Part shown: one piece after another, positions 13,030 to 20,855 of the stretch
Numbering within the stretch: position 1 is the first letter of the stretch
Layout of the letters: each line of letters starts with the position of its first letter
NCBI GenBank assembly: GCA_034190305.1
Contig: JAXHSV010000015.1
Span: 1-22,031 of the forward strand
DNA: 22,031 bases
DNA from: JAUWNJ01 sp034190305
GTDB lineage: Bacteria; Planctomycetota; Phycisphaerae; SM23-33
Direction of reading: 5' to 3'
Notes under the pieces: generated by a model
Seen by the model: only the letters and a program-made list of their open reading frames with translations
What the model was told of the DNA's origin: nothing
Database searches by the model: none
Program-made: the position numbers and the translations under genes

Positions 13030-15072
13030 TTACTTTTCCTGTTCTTTGGCTTTTTGGGCGTTTGCGATGATCTGTTGCTGTACGTTTCCGGGGACCGGGT
13101 CGTAGTGGCTGAACTCCATCGTGTACGATCCCTGCCCGCCTGTTACGGAACGGAGTTGGCTGTTGTACTGGACGACCTCTGCCAGCGGGGCCTGGGCGCT
13201 GATTGAGACAATACCGCCGGGAAGCATGTCCTGGCCGAGGATTCGTCCGCGCCGGCTTGACAGGTCGCCGGCAATATCGCCCATGTACTGGGACGGAACG
13301 GTGATTTCCATGGTAACGATCGGTTCGAGCAGAACGGCCTTGGCTTTTTGAACCGCGTCGATGAAGGCGAACTTTCCGGCGGTGCGGAACGCCACTTCCT
13401 TTGAATCGACCGGGTGATGCTTTCCGTCGGTGATGACAACCTTCAGGTCCTGCATCGGGTACCCTGCCACCACCCCGGAGACGACCATGTCTCGGACGCC
13501 CTTTTCAATGGCGGGAAGGTACTGACGCGGGATGGACTCGCCGAAGAGTTCCTGGTCGAACTCGAATCCGCTTCCCTGTTCGAGCGGTTCGACGCGGAGA
13601 TAGACCTCGCCGAACTGACCGGCTCCGCCGGTCTGCTTCTTGTGGCGGTAGTGCCCGTCGGCGGTGGCGGTAATCGATTCGCGGTAGGGAATTTTCGGCG
13701 GTTTGGTCTCGACTTCGAGATTGAACCGACTTGACATCTTCTTTAGCATCATGCGAATGTGCAGATCGCCTATTCCGGAGATGACCGTTTCGTTGGTCTG
13801 GTTGTCGCGGACGACGCGGAAGGTTGAATCTTCCTCCGCCAGGCGCGACAATGCCTCGGAGATTTTACCTTCGTCGCCCCGGCTTTTGGGCGCAACAGCC
13901 AACGAGTACATCGGCGTCGGCGCCGCCGGGATGTCGGCGAACATCGGCCCGGACTCGGCGTGAAGTATGTCACCGGCGCGGATTTCCTCAATCTTGGCCA
14001 GCGCGACTATGTCACCGGCAACGGCTGTGGATACTTCAGCCGACTCTGCGCCCCGGACTTTCAGAACGTGCCCCGCCTTGAGAGTTTTGCGTTCGTCACG
14101 GATTGAGAACGTGCTCTCGCCGGTAATCTTTCCCTGAAGGATTCGTATCCAGGATAGTTTCCCCACGAAAGGGTCTGCCGTGGTGCGGAACGCCTGCGCA
14201 ACGAGCGGTTTGTCGGTCTCGGCGGTGATTTCGACGGCTTCGGCGTCCGGACCGGCGCCGGAGCGGACCTGGCGGGGCGTTGCGTCAGCCGGTGACGGAA
14301 AATACTTCGCAATGGCGTCGATCAGTTCCGCCACGCCCACCTGTTCGCGTCCGGCAGTGAAGAAAAGCGGGATCAGCGTCCCGGAAGTCATCGCGCCGGC
14401 GAAAGCGCCGCCGAGTTTGTCGGCGGGGATTTCCTCGCCGCCGAGGTAGGCCTCCATCATTTCCTCGTCGGCCTCGATGACCGATTCGACCAACTGGGTG
14501 TGGGCGTCGCCGACATCGCCGATGTCGGATGAACCGGAATCGTTACCGAAGCAGTCGATGACCTTTTTCCCGCCGTCGGTCGGGAGGTTCATGCACTTTA
14601 CAGCCGAGCCGAAGGTCTCGCTTATCGCCTTAAGCAGCGCCGGCAAATCGGTGTTCTCCGCGTCAATCTTGTTGATGACAATGGCGCGGGCAAGAGACGC
14701 CTGACCGGCGGCGGAAAAGAGTTTGCGTGTGTTGACCTCGATTCCCGCGTGGGCGGATATCACGATAACGGCAGTATCGACCCCGCCCAGGGCGGAAATC
14801 GCCCCGCCGACAAAGTCCGGATAACCCGGCGCGTCGATTAGATTTATCGTCTTTCCGTTGTGGTCGAAGTGCGCAATCGACGGATCGACAGAGTGGCCCG
14901 ACTGCTTTTCAAGGTCGGTGTGGTCCATCACGGTCGTACCGTCTTCGATGGTCCCGAACCGGTTGGTAACACCGGCGGCGTGCAGCAAGGCCTCGGCGAG
15001 AATGGTCTTTCCCGCCCCGCCATGACCAAGAAGTGCGATATTACGAATGTCCTGTGGTTTCTTCGCTGACAT
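13030..15072 (-). CDS. EF-G-like translation GTPase paralogue
   Basis: This 680-residue protein has the full elongation factor G domain order: G domain to about residue 265, domain II (WIRILQGKITGES), domain III (VSGIGDLHIRMMLKK), domain IV (YRHKKQTGGAGQFGEVYLRVEP) and domain V (PIVTMEITVPSQYMGDIAGDLSSRRGRI). The P-loop is GHGGAGKT (16-23) and G4 is NKID (134-137). It departs from canonical EF-G: the switch I RGITI sequence is replaced by SGHSVDPS (59-66), and G3 is DAPGY rather than DTPGH, so the usual catalytic His is Tyr. This matches the EF-G-II/FusA2-like paralogue group, whose role in translation is poorly defined; the main fusA is presumably elsewhere. ATG 15072 has GGAG seven bases upstream. 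It diverges from the gene at 15398. Confidence 0.9.
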   Translation of the reverse strand: MSAKKPQDIRNIALLGHGGAGKTILAEALLHAAGVTNRFGTIEDGTTVMDHTDLEKQSGHSVDPSIAHFDHNGKTINLIDAPGYPDFVGGAISALGGVDTAVIVISAHAGIEVNTRKLFSAAGQASLARAIVINKIDAENTDLPALLKAISETFGSAVKCMNLPTDGGKKVIDCFGNDSGSSDIGDVGDAHTQLVESVIEADEEMMEAYLGGEEIPADKLGGAFAGAMTSGTLIPLFFTAGREQVGVAELIDAIAKYFPSPADATPRQVRSGAGPDAEAVEITAETDKPLVAQAFRTTADPFVGKLSWIRILQGKITGESTFSIRDERKTLKAGHVLKVRGAESAEVSTAVAGDIVALAKIEEIRAGDILHAESGPMFADIPAAPTPMYSLAVAPKSRGDEGKISEALSRLAEEDSTFRVVRDNQTNETVISGIGDLHIRMMLKKMSSRFNLEVETKPPKIPYRESITATADGHYRHKKQTGGAGQFGEVYLRVEPLEQGSGFEFDQELFGESIPRQYLPAIEKGVRDMVVSGVVAGYPMQDLKVVITDGKHHPVDSKEVAFRTAGKFAFIDAVQKAKAVLLEPIVTMEITVPSQYMGDIAGDLSSRRGRILGQDMLPGGIVSISAQAPLAEVVQYNSQLRSVTGGQGSYTMEFSHYDPVPGNVQQQIIANAQKAKEQEK

Positions 15073-15397
15073 AAGAATCTCCGTTGGAACCTTTTTAAAA
15101 CCATCGGGACGAGGCGATTAAGACCCGGCCCACGCCAACCAAAACCGCCTACCTGCCTGCCGGTAGGCAAGACTGGTTAGTATATTCTCCTCCGGCGCTT
15201 CGGCAAGGATAATCTCACCGTCGGCAAGATCCGCCGTCGCTGATGTTTTTCGCATCCTTTGCCTTCACCTACAGGTGCAATATACCGGCACATCAGGATT
15301 GGGCGGCGATTGACTACCAGGCAAACGTGTGTTATCTATCCTTGCGTATCCGTCCGCCGGGCTGGCGCCATGGTCGGCTCTGCTGAAAGGAGAGTAG
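15073..15397. other. Divergent 325-base intergenic region
   Basis: This stretch separates two divergently transcribed genes and should contain promoters for both; none could be placed with confidence. It includes a seven-bp inverted repeat GCCTACC (15147-15153) / GGTAGGC (15162-15168), whose CTGCCTGCCGG core resembles palindromes widely dispersed in uncultured bacterial genomes (from memory). Confidence 0.5.
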
Positions 15398-16213
15398 ATG
15401 ATGAAAATTTCATGTACAACGCTTGGTTGTCCGGACTGGCCGCTTGAGAAGATTGTCGAAGGTTTCAAACAGTACGGTTACGATGCGATCGATTTCCGCG
15501 GGCTTGAGGGCGAGATGGAGATATGGCGTCTTCCGGCCTTTTCGGCCGACTTTGCCGCAACGGCCGATATGATTTCCCGGACGGGGCTGGAGGTATCAGC
15601 CTTTTCCAGCAGCGCGAGGATGTTCCGACCGGACCCGTCAGAGCGAGGGAAAGACATAGCGGAAGTCAGCGAGTACGCCCGCCTCTGTCGGACGTTCGGC
15701 GCGTCGATCATTCGCATCTTCGGCGGGTCGCTCGAAGGTACGCCGCCGACCGAAGCAATCGAAGTGGCTGTTGAAACTCTGTGCCGGATGACCGAAGCAG
15801 CCGGCGAAGGTATAACCATTGCAGTCGAGACGCACGACGATTGGGTCCGCTCATCTTTGCTGGCGGAACTCTTCAAACACCTAGATGCGCCGAATGTCGG
15901 CATCCTGTGGGACTTGCACCATCCTTACCGTCTTGGCGGCGAATCGCCGAAACAGACCTATGACAACATCGGACGGTTCACCGTCGCTACGCACCTGAAG
16001 GATTCCCGCCTGACCGGAGACGACGAATATGAATACTGTCTTGGCGGCGAAGGCGATGTCCCGCTGGCGGAAATGGTAAAACTTCTCAAAGAGGGCGGCT
16101 ACGACGGATACCTGACGCTGGAGTGGGAAAAGAAGTGGCATCCGGAAATACCCGAACCTGAAACAGCCCTGCCTGCATACGCTCAATACATGAAAAAACT
16201 TATCGGACAATGA
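15398..16213 (+). CDS. Sugar phosphate isomerase/epimerase-like TIM-barrel protein
   Basis: This 271-residue protein belongs to the xylose-isomerase-like / AP-endonuclease-2 TIM-barrel superfamily. The four metal-ligand positions are visible: E144 in IAVETHDDW, D172 in ILWDLHHP, H199 in VATHLKDS and E242 in LTLEWEKKW. It starts MMKISCTTLGCPDWPLEKIV, typical of cytosolic members, with no signal peptide. The family isomerises or epimerises sugars and inositols; the substrate here cannot be told. AAGGAGAG precedes two successive ATGs (15398 and 15401); either could be used, and the second has the better spacing. It stands alone on the + strand, divergent from the EF-G-like gene and convergent with apbE. 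Confidence 0.88.
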   Translation: MMKISCTTLGCPDWPLEKIVEGFKQYGYDAIDFRGLEGEMEIWRLPAFSADFAATADMISRTGLEVSAFSSSARMFRPDPSERGKDIAEVSEYARLCRTFGASIIRIFGGSLEGTPPTEAIEVAVETLCRMTEAAGEGITIAVETHDDWVRSSLLAELFKHLDAPNVGILWDLHHPYRLGGESPKQTYDNIGRFTVATHLKDSRLTGDDEYEYCLGGEGDVPLAEMVKLLKEGGYDGYLTLEWEKKWHPEIPEPETALPAYAQYMKKLIGQ

Positions 16214-16286
16214 CGTTTCGTCTCGCTTGAAGGGCGGGCGCGTTGTTGGGATTGCGGGATGGCGAATCGTTTCCGACTGGTCTGAA

Positions 16287-17363
16287 TTACTCCAGATTGA
16301 TTTGCCCGCCCGGAGACAGGAGCGATTTGAATCCTTCGCTCATGCGGATTTCGTGCTGATCCGGCGTTCCGGTGATAATCATTGCCTCCAGGCCCGGCTG
16401 GGCGTCAATCAGTTCGATTCCCTCCGCGCCCAGGACGCTGACGGCGGTCGCCCAGGCGTCCGCAGCCGCGGCGCTGGGCGGGACGTCCCCGACAGGCAGC
16501 GAAATTACCGTAACAGACGGCGCATGACCGGCCGGTAAAGCCATTCCTGTGCGGGGATCGACTATGTGGCTATATCGCCTGCCGGAAATCTCGAAATATC
16601 GGTGATAGTCCCCGCTGGTGGTAACGGCTGCTGCCGTTACCGAAAGAGTTGCGCAGATGCGGGTTTTGTCGAACGGATGACGAATCTTCACCGGCCAGGG
16701 CTTGCTTTCGCCGCTGACGCCGAAGCATCGCAGGTCCCCGCCGACATCGACTACCCCGCCGACAGCCCCGGCTTTTTTCATCGCCTCGATTGCCCGGTCG
16801 ATGGCGTATCCCTTGGCGATGCCGCCGAGATCGATCATCACGCCGCCGGCGAGTTTCGTTACACCGTCAGGGGCGATTTGAAGATGTTTCATCCCGACGC
16901 GCTTGCGGGCTTCGGCGAGTTCGGCTTCGCCCGGCAAGCGGTTTTCAGACCCGCATCTTTTCCAGAGCCGAATCAACGTGTAACAGGTAACGTCAAACGC
17001 CCCGTCGGTCTGCTCGTTGAATTTCCCCGCCGCAGAAAGAACCTTCATCAACTCCGGCGACAGCGGTATCGACCTGCCTGCCGGCGCTTTGTTGAGTTTC
17101 GACAGTTCCGATGCCTCCAGATATACGCTCATAAGCGATTCGACGTTGCGCAGAGCGCCCTCGGCTCTTTCCAGCGCCGGCGATGCCCGGTCCCTGGGAG
17201 CGACAGCCGTCAGTTTGCACTCCGTGCCCATAATGCCCACAGGACGACTGGACAGACGCACCAACGCATCGGAGTCAACATCAAAGGACAACACGCCGAG
17301 GACAACCAGCACCGCCGCAGTGGCGACTATCTCCACGACAATCGATTTGACCTTTCGGGACAT
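16287..17363 (-). CDS. apbE: FAD:protein FMN transferase (ApbE)
   Basis: This 358-residue enzyme covalently attaches FMN from FAD to a Thr/Ser of target flavoproteins such as RnfG/NqrC subunits. It begins with a hydrophobic segment (about residues 8-26) that should anchor or export it; no lipobox cysteine is seen. Family motifs follow in order: GAFDVTCYTLIRLW, MIDLGGIAKGYAID (177-189), VVDVGGDLR, SGDYHRYFEISGRRYSHIVDPRTG (250-273, FAD/Mg contact region), and ADAWATAVSVLG (301-312). The ATG at 17363 lies three bases after the alaC-like stop, so the two genes form a tight pair. No Rnf or Nqr genes are in the window, so the flavoprotein target is unknown. Confidence 0.94.
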   Translation of the reverse strand: MSRKVKSIVVEIVATAAVLVVLGVLSFDVDSDALVRLSSRPVGIMGTECKLTAVAPRDRASPALERAEGALRNVESLMSVYLEASELSKLNKAPAGRSIPLSPELMKVLSAAGKFNEQTDGAFDVTCYTLIRLWKRCGSENRLPGEAELAEARKRVGMKHLQIAPDGVTKLAGGVMIDLGGIAKGYAIDRAIEAMKKAGAVGGVVDVGGDLRCFGVSGESKPWPVKIRHPFDKTRICATLSVTAAAVTTSGDYHRYFEISGRRYSHIVDPRTGMALPAGHAPSVTVISLPVGDVPPSAAAADAWATAVSVLGAEGIELIDAQPGLEAMIITGTPDQHEIRMSEGFKSLLSPGGQINLE

Positions 17364-17366
17364 TAT

Positions 17367-18605
17367 TTATTCGGTTTTGTTGCGTTTGGTGGCGGATGGG
17401 GCCTTGGCGCCCTTGTTGAGCGCCCGGTCGATCTGGCGGATTGCCTGTTTGAGGCGCAGTTCGTTCTCGACCAGTGCGATGCGGACGTATCCCTCGCCGT
17501 TTTCGCCGAAGGCGCGCCCGGGCGCCACGGCGACCTCGGCGTCCGTCATCAGTCGCATGGCGAAATCTATTGTTCCGGCTCCGTTCAGGTGCTTCTCCGG
17601 CACGCGGGCCCAGACGAACATTCCGGCGCGGGGGTTCTCGACTTCCCATCCGATCCGATGCAGGCCCGCCACCACCACGTCGCGCCGCTGTTGATAGGTT
17701 TGCGCCTGCTGGGCGACGGCGTCTTCGCCGGTCTGCATCGCAAGGAGGCCAGCCACCTGGATGGGCGTGAAGATACCGTAATCGTAGTAGCCTTTAATAG
17801 TGGCAAGGGCGCGGATCATCTCGGCGTTTCCGGCACAGAAACCGATCCGCCAGCCGGCCATGTTGTATGGCTTCGACAGCGTGGTGAATTCCACGCCGAC
17901 GTCCTTGGCGCCGCGGGCCTGGAGGAAGGACGGGGCGGCGTACCCGTCGAAGCACGTCCGTCCGTATGCGAAATCGTGGATTACCAGGATGCCGCTTCGC
18001 CGCGCCAGATCAACCACTGCCTCGAAAAACTCCACACCATCGACGGTCATCGCTGTCGGGTTGTGCGGGTAATTAAGGATCAGGCACTTGGGGCGGGGAT
18101 AGAGGTGCTCGACTACGTCGGCGACACGCTTCAGAAAGACCTCGTCGTTACCGAGCGGGACGTTGATGACGTTCGCCTCTGCCAGCGCAACTGAATAGAC
18201 GTGGATGGGAAAGTACGGGTCGCCCACGACGGCGGTATCGCCCGGCCCCATAAGCGCCAGGCACATGTGCGAAAAACCTTCCTTCGAGCCGATGACGGCG
18301 ATTACCTCGCTGTCGGGGTCGAGCGTAACGTCATAAAGCCTCTCGTAGAGACGGGCCACCTCGCGGCGGAGGTTGGGGATACCGCTCGATGCGCTGTAGC
18401 GGTGGTTGCGCGGGTTGCCGGCGGCGTCGCAGAGTTTCTCGATAACCTGCTGCGGCGGGGGGTCGGCGGGATTACCCATTCCAAGGTCGATGATGTCCAC
18501 TCCGGCGACGCGCTTGGCGTGCCGCAGCGCGTTAATCCGCCCGAACAGATACGGCGGCAGCCTGCGAAGACGCGGCGAGACGTCTATTTGCCATTCATCG
18601 TTCAT
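17367..18605 (-). CDS. alaC: Class I/II PLP aminotransferase, AlaC-like
   Basis: This 412-residue fold-type I aminotransferase is closest in motifs to AlaC (glutamate-pyruvate transaminase). It shows DLGMGNPADPPPQ near the N-terminus, HRYSASSGIPNLRREVA, LNYPHNPTAMT with the PLP-contacting Asn, the Asp/Tyr pair of IHDFAYG (D211, Y214), and the Schiff-base lysine K245 in TLSKPYNMAGWRIGF. YVRIALVE near the C-terminus carries the substrate-carboxylate Arg. The symbol rests on motif resemblance; a related LL-diaminopimelate or methionine-type aminotransferase is possible. The Lys-rich tail (ATKRNKTE) is unlike the family. It is the first gene of a pair with apbE. The ATG at 18605 follows GGTGGAAAA. 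Confidence 0.85.
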   Translation of the reverse strand: MNDEWQIDVSPRLRRLPPYLFGRINALRHAKRVAGVDIIDLGMGNPADPPPQQVIEKLCDAAGNPRNHRYSASSGIPNLRREVARLYERLYDVTLDPDSEVIAVIGSKEGFSHMCLALMGPGDTAVVGDPYFPIHVYSVALAEANVINVPLGNDEVFLKRVADVVEHLYPRPKCLILNYPHNPTAMTVDGVEFFEAVVDLARRSGILVIHDFAYGRTCFDGYAAPSFLQARGAKDVGVEFTTLSKPYNMAGWRIGFCAGNAEMIRALATIKGYYDYGIFTPIQVAGLLAMQTGEDAVAQQAQTYQQRRDVVVAGLHRIGWEVENPRAGMFVWARVPEKHLNGAGTIDFAMRLMTDAEVAVAPGRAFGENGEGYVRIALVENELRLKQAIRQIDRALNKGAKAPSATKRNKTE

Positions 18606-18634
18606 TTAGATTTTCCACCATTGTTAAAAAACCG

Positions 18635-18752
18635 GGCCGCAGAGGCACAGAATTCGCAAAGAAGAAATAGAATTAAAACGAATTTTTTCTTTTGTATTCA
18701 TTTTTCTTGTCCCAACTTGTCTTTCCTCTGCGTCCTCTGTGTCTCTGTGGCC
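18635..18752. repeat. Imperfect inverted repeat of CACAGAG type flanking an AT-rich core
   Basis: The left arm begins GGCCGCAGAGGCACAGAATT (18635 on). The right arm in reverse complement begins GGCCACAGAGACACAGAGGA and ends at 18752. The core between is A/T rich. The GGCCACAGAGACACAGAGGACGC motif is a familiar dispersed intergenic repeat (from memory). It sits between queF and the alaC-like gene and could also end queF transcription. Confidence 0.6.
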
Positions 18753-18756
18753 TATT

Positions 18757-19095
18757 TTATTTTTTATACTCCGCTGCGATTACGCTGTGGATTCCCCCGC
18801 GGGGTGTGAATTCGCCTGTAACTTTCATCCACCGTGGCCCGCAGGCGGCTACGAGGTCGTCCAGGATGCGATTGACCACATCCTCATAAAAAACACCGAT
18901 GCCGCGATAACCCTGAAGGTAAAACTTGAAACTCTTCAGTTCGATGCAGAGTTTATCGGCGACGTATTCAACCTCGATGGTGCCGAAGTCCGGCTGACCC
19001 GTTTTCGGGCAGACGGACGTGAATTCCGGCGCGACGTGTTTGATTACGTAATCGCGACCCGGATGCGGATTGTCGAATGTCTCAATATTTTTCAT
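18757..19095 (-). CDS. queF: NADPH-dependent 7-cyano-7-deazaguanine reductase, unimodular type
   Basis: This 112-residue protein is the short, single-T-fold form of QueF, which reduces preQ0 to preQ1 in queuosine synthesis. The catalytic Cys is C29 in EFTSVCPKTGQPDF, with the partner Asp D36. The QueF motif is present as ELKSFKFYL (52-60). The substrate-binding Glu is E71 in VFYEDVVNRI; the residue before it is Tyr (Y70), where His is common. The C-terminal PRWMKVTGEFTPRGG is normal for the short form. ATG 19095 gives the usual start, with only a weak GGGAA upstream. queC, an earlier pathway step, is 1.76 kb away on the opposite strand, so the two are near but not in one operon. Confidence 0.95.
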   Translation of the reverse strand: MKNIETFDNPHPGRDYVIKHVAPEFTSVCPKTGQPDFGTIEVEYVADKLCIELKSFKFYLQGYRGIGVFYEDVVNRILDDLVAACGPRWMKVTGEFTPRGGIHSVIAAEYKK

Positions 19096-19124
19096 GACAG
19101 GTTTTCCCGGTATCCGTATCTAAA

Positions 19125-19155
19125 TCCGGCGGATGAGCCAAGCGAATCCGCCGGA
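19125..19155. repeat. Perfect 10-bp hairpin with 11-base loop, 5' of queF
   Basis: TCCGGCGGAT (19125-19134) pairs with ATCCGCCGGA (19146-19155). It lies 30 bases upstream of the queF start on the transcribed leader or promoter side, and about 70 bases after the end of the beta-propeller gene. It may terminate that gene, act in the queF leader, or be a dispersed repeat. It does not look like a preQ1 riboswitch. Confidence 0.6.
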
Positions 19156-19226
19156 AATAACAGATACAGATTACACGGAAAATTAAAGGCGTGCAGCGAA
19201 ATTGTTGCTGTTTTTGTCTGTTTTCC

Positions 19227-20561
19227 TCAAGGGCCCGCACTGACGTTGAAGCAGTGGAGGCAGTCCCCGTGCCTGACGTACAGGCGCCCGCCGCAAACCA
19301 CCGGAGGCGCCCAGGTCGGACCGGAACCGCAGACGGGCACTTTGAATTGCCCCACCTGCTTGTATGCCTGGGGATTGGCCCTGACCAGAGTGACAGTCCC
19401 GCGCTCGTCAATGCAGTAAAGCATCCCATCCGCGCATACCAAGCCACCTTTAGGAACGCCCTTGACTGTCCACGTTGTCCTGCCTGTCTGGAACTCCAGA
19501 CAGGACCACTTTCCGCTGTTGACACCGTGAAAGCCATACAGGTACCCGCCGACAAGGACCGCCCCGCTCATGTAGGTTTTCAGATTGCTGTTTTTCCAAA
19601 GTTCCTCCACTGCCGGCTTGCCGTCCTTTACGACCAGCCTGAGGCTGCCACAGAAGTCCCCCGTCGTGATAAACACTTGCCCGTCCTTGTGCACAGGTGT
19701 TGGGATGATCTGATTGCTGGAGGGGATGGAGTATCGCCAAAGGAGTTGCCCGTTCTCTGCATTGACGGCGACGGCCGCGGCGGTAGTCAGCGAGACAATA
19801 TGCCGAATCCCGCCGAATGTGAACGAGATGGACGAACTGTGAGTGGCCTGGCCGAGGTCGCCTTTGGTAGTCCAGACCGTTTTTCCTGTCTTCTTGTCAA
19901 AAGCCGCCAAGCAGGCGTCCTTTCCCCCCGGCCTGCAAATCACATTGTCTCCGTCTATCAGTACCGACTCGGCCAGCGCCCAGGCGATATTTCCGGCGCC
20001 GAAATTCTTCAGGACGTTGCGCGACCAGAGTTTATCGCCGCTTTTGGCGTCGAGACAAGCCAAGTCACCGTGCGCGTTGAGATGATAGACCATCCCGCCG
20101 CTGACCGTCGGGTTTCCTCGCGCCCCCGGGTAGTCGCCTGTCCAGGCGCTGCCGTTGGCCGTTTTCCATTTGATCTTTCCGTCCAGGTCCAGGGCGATTA
20201 CGAAACACTCGTTGCCGATATCGCCAACTGTGTAGATGATGCCTTTGGAGACAATGGGACTGGAGTAGCCTCCTCCAAAACCCTTGGCGGTCCAAAGAAG
20301 TTTGGGGCCTCCTTCCGGCCAGGCCTTCAGCAGGCCGGTCTCCTTGGAAACCCCGTCGCGGTCTGGTCCCCGCCACTGGGGCCAGTCTCGAGCAGCAGCC
20401 TTACCGTTGGTCGTCGGCTGACCCCGTTCATCTTCCGCTGCCGAGGCCGTTCCGTCCCGAACATTCGTCCGGCAGAGCGGCAGCAGGCATACGATCAGCA
20501 GTCCCAGTACTGCTGCCGAGGCCTGCGCAACGACGAAGCGCCGATGAAATCTTTTTCCCAT
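19227..20561 (-). CDS. Exported PQQ-like beta-propeller repeat protein
   Basis: The protein has 444 residues. Basic residues are followed by a hydrophobic stretch (about 12-30), indicating a signal peptide or anchor; LLPLC is not a good lipobox. Then comes DWPQWRGPDRDGVSKETG (59-76), the opening signature of planctomycete PQQ-type propellers. Blade repeats of the form G-x-x-Y-x-(x)-D-x-x-G-x-x-x-W run to the end, for example LACLDAKSGDKLWS and LAAFDKKTGKTVWT. Related BamB and quinoprotein-dehydrogenase propellers share the fold. The residues needed to bind PQQ and Ca for dehydrogenase activity are not evident, so a structural or scaffold role in the periplasm is more likely. Unexpectedly it sits between two queuosine genes. 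ATG 20561 follows AGGGAA. Confidence 0.85.
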   Translation of the reverse strand: MGKRFHRRFVVAQASAAVLGLLIVCLLPLCRTNVRDGTASAAEDERGQPTTNGKAAARDWPQWRGPDRDGVSKETGLLKAWPEGGPKLLWTAKGFGGGYSSPIVSKGIIYTVGDIGNECFVIALDLDGKIKWKTANGSAWTGDYPGARGNPTVSGGMVYHLNAHGDLACLDAKSGDKLWSRNVLKNFGAGNIAWALAESVLIDGDNVICRPGGKDACLAAFDKKTGKTVWTTKGDLGQATHSSSISFTFGGIRHIVSLTTAAAVAVNAENGQLLWRYSIPSSNQIIPTPVHKDGQVFITTGDFCGSLRLVVKDGKPAVEELWKNSNLKTYMSGAVLVGGYLYGFHGVNSGKWSCLEFQTGRTTWTVKGVPKGGLVCADGMLYCIDERGTVTLVRANPQAYKQVGQFKVPVCGSGPTWAPPVVCGGRLYVRHGDCLHCFNVSAGP

Positions 20562-20855
20562 TTCCGTCTTTTCCCTGACCGTTCAGCCATTTTCACGCCC
20601 CAAGCCTGCTGCCCGACAGGGCGAGGCGCCCAGGGCAAAACACTATCTCTTCGATTCGGTTCATAATGCGCGTTCCTCGCCGTTTTGCAAGCACTTTCGC
20701 CAAGATCCAACGGGAAGTTCGAAATTGGGACGGATTATGTTATTCTGGTGATCCGAGGATTCCGACGGTTCGTCGGTAGTAAAGGTTGGCGATCGGCGAT
20801 GACGCTCATGAAAGTATATCTGCCATCTTACGACAGAGTCGCAGTGGTGTGATTG
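20562..20855. other. Divergent intergenic region between propeller gene and queC
   Basis: About 294 bases. A GCCC-GACA-GGGC mini-palindrome lies near 20611-20622. No preQ1 riboswitch pattern is recognisable in front of queC. Promoters for both genes should be here but were not resolved. Confidence 0.4.

Noticed and set aside
16566..18194. 542-codon + strand frame across apbE and the alaC-like gene
   Set aside because: Antisense of two well-identified genes; long frames opposite GC-rich genes are expected.
19191..20666. 491-codon + strand frame opposite the beta-propeller gene
   Set aside because: Antisense shadow without motifs; the minus-strand propeller repeats and signal sequence are convincing.
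20661..20855. preQ1 riboswitch in front of queC
   Set aside because: No match to the short preQ1-I hairpin plus A-rich tail was seen by eye; a covariance search would decide.
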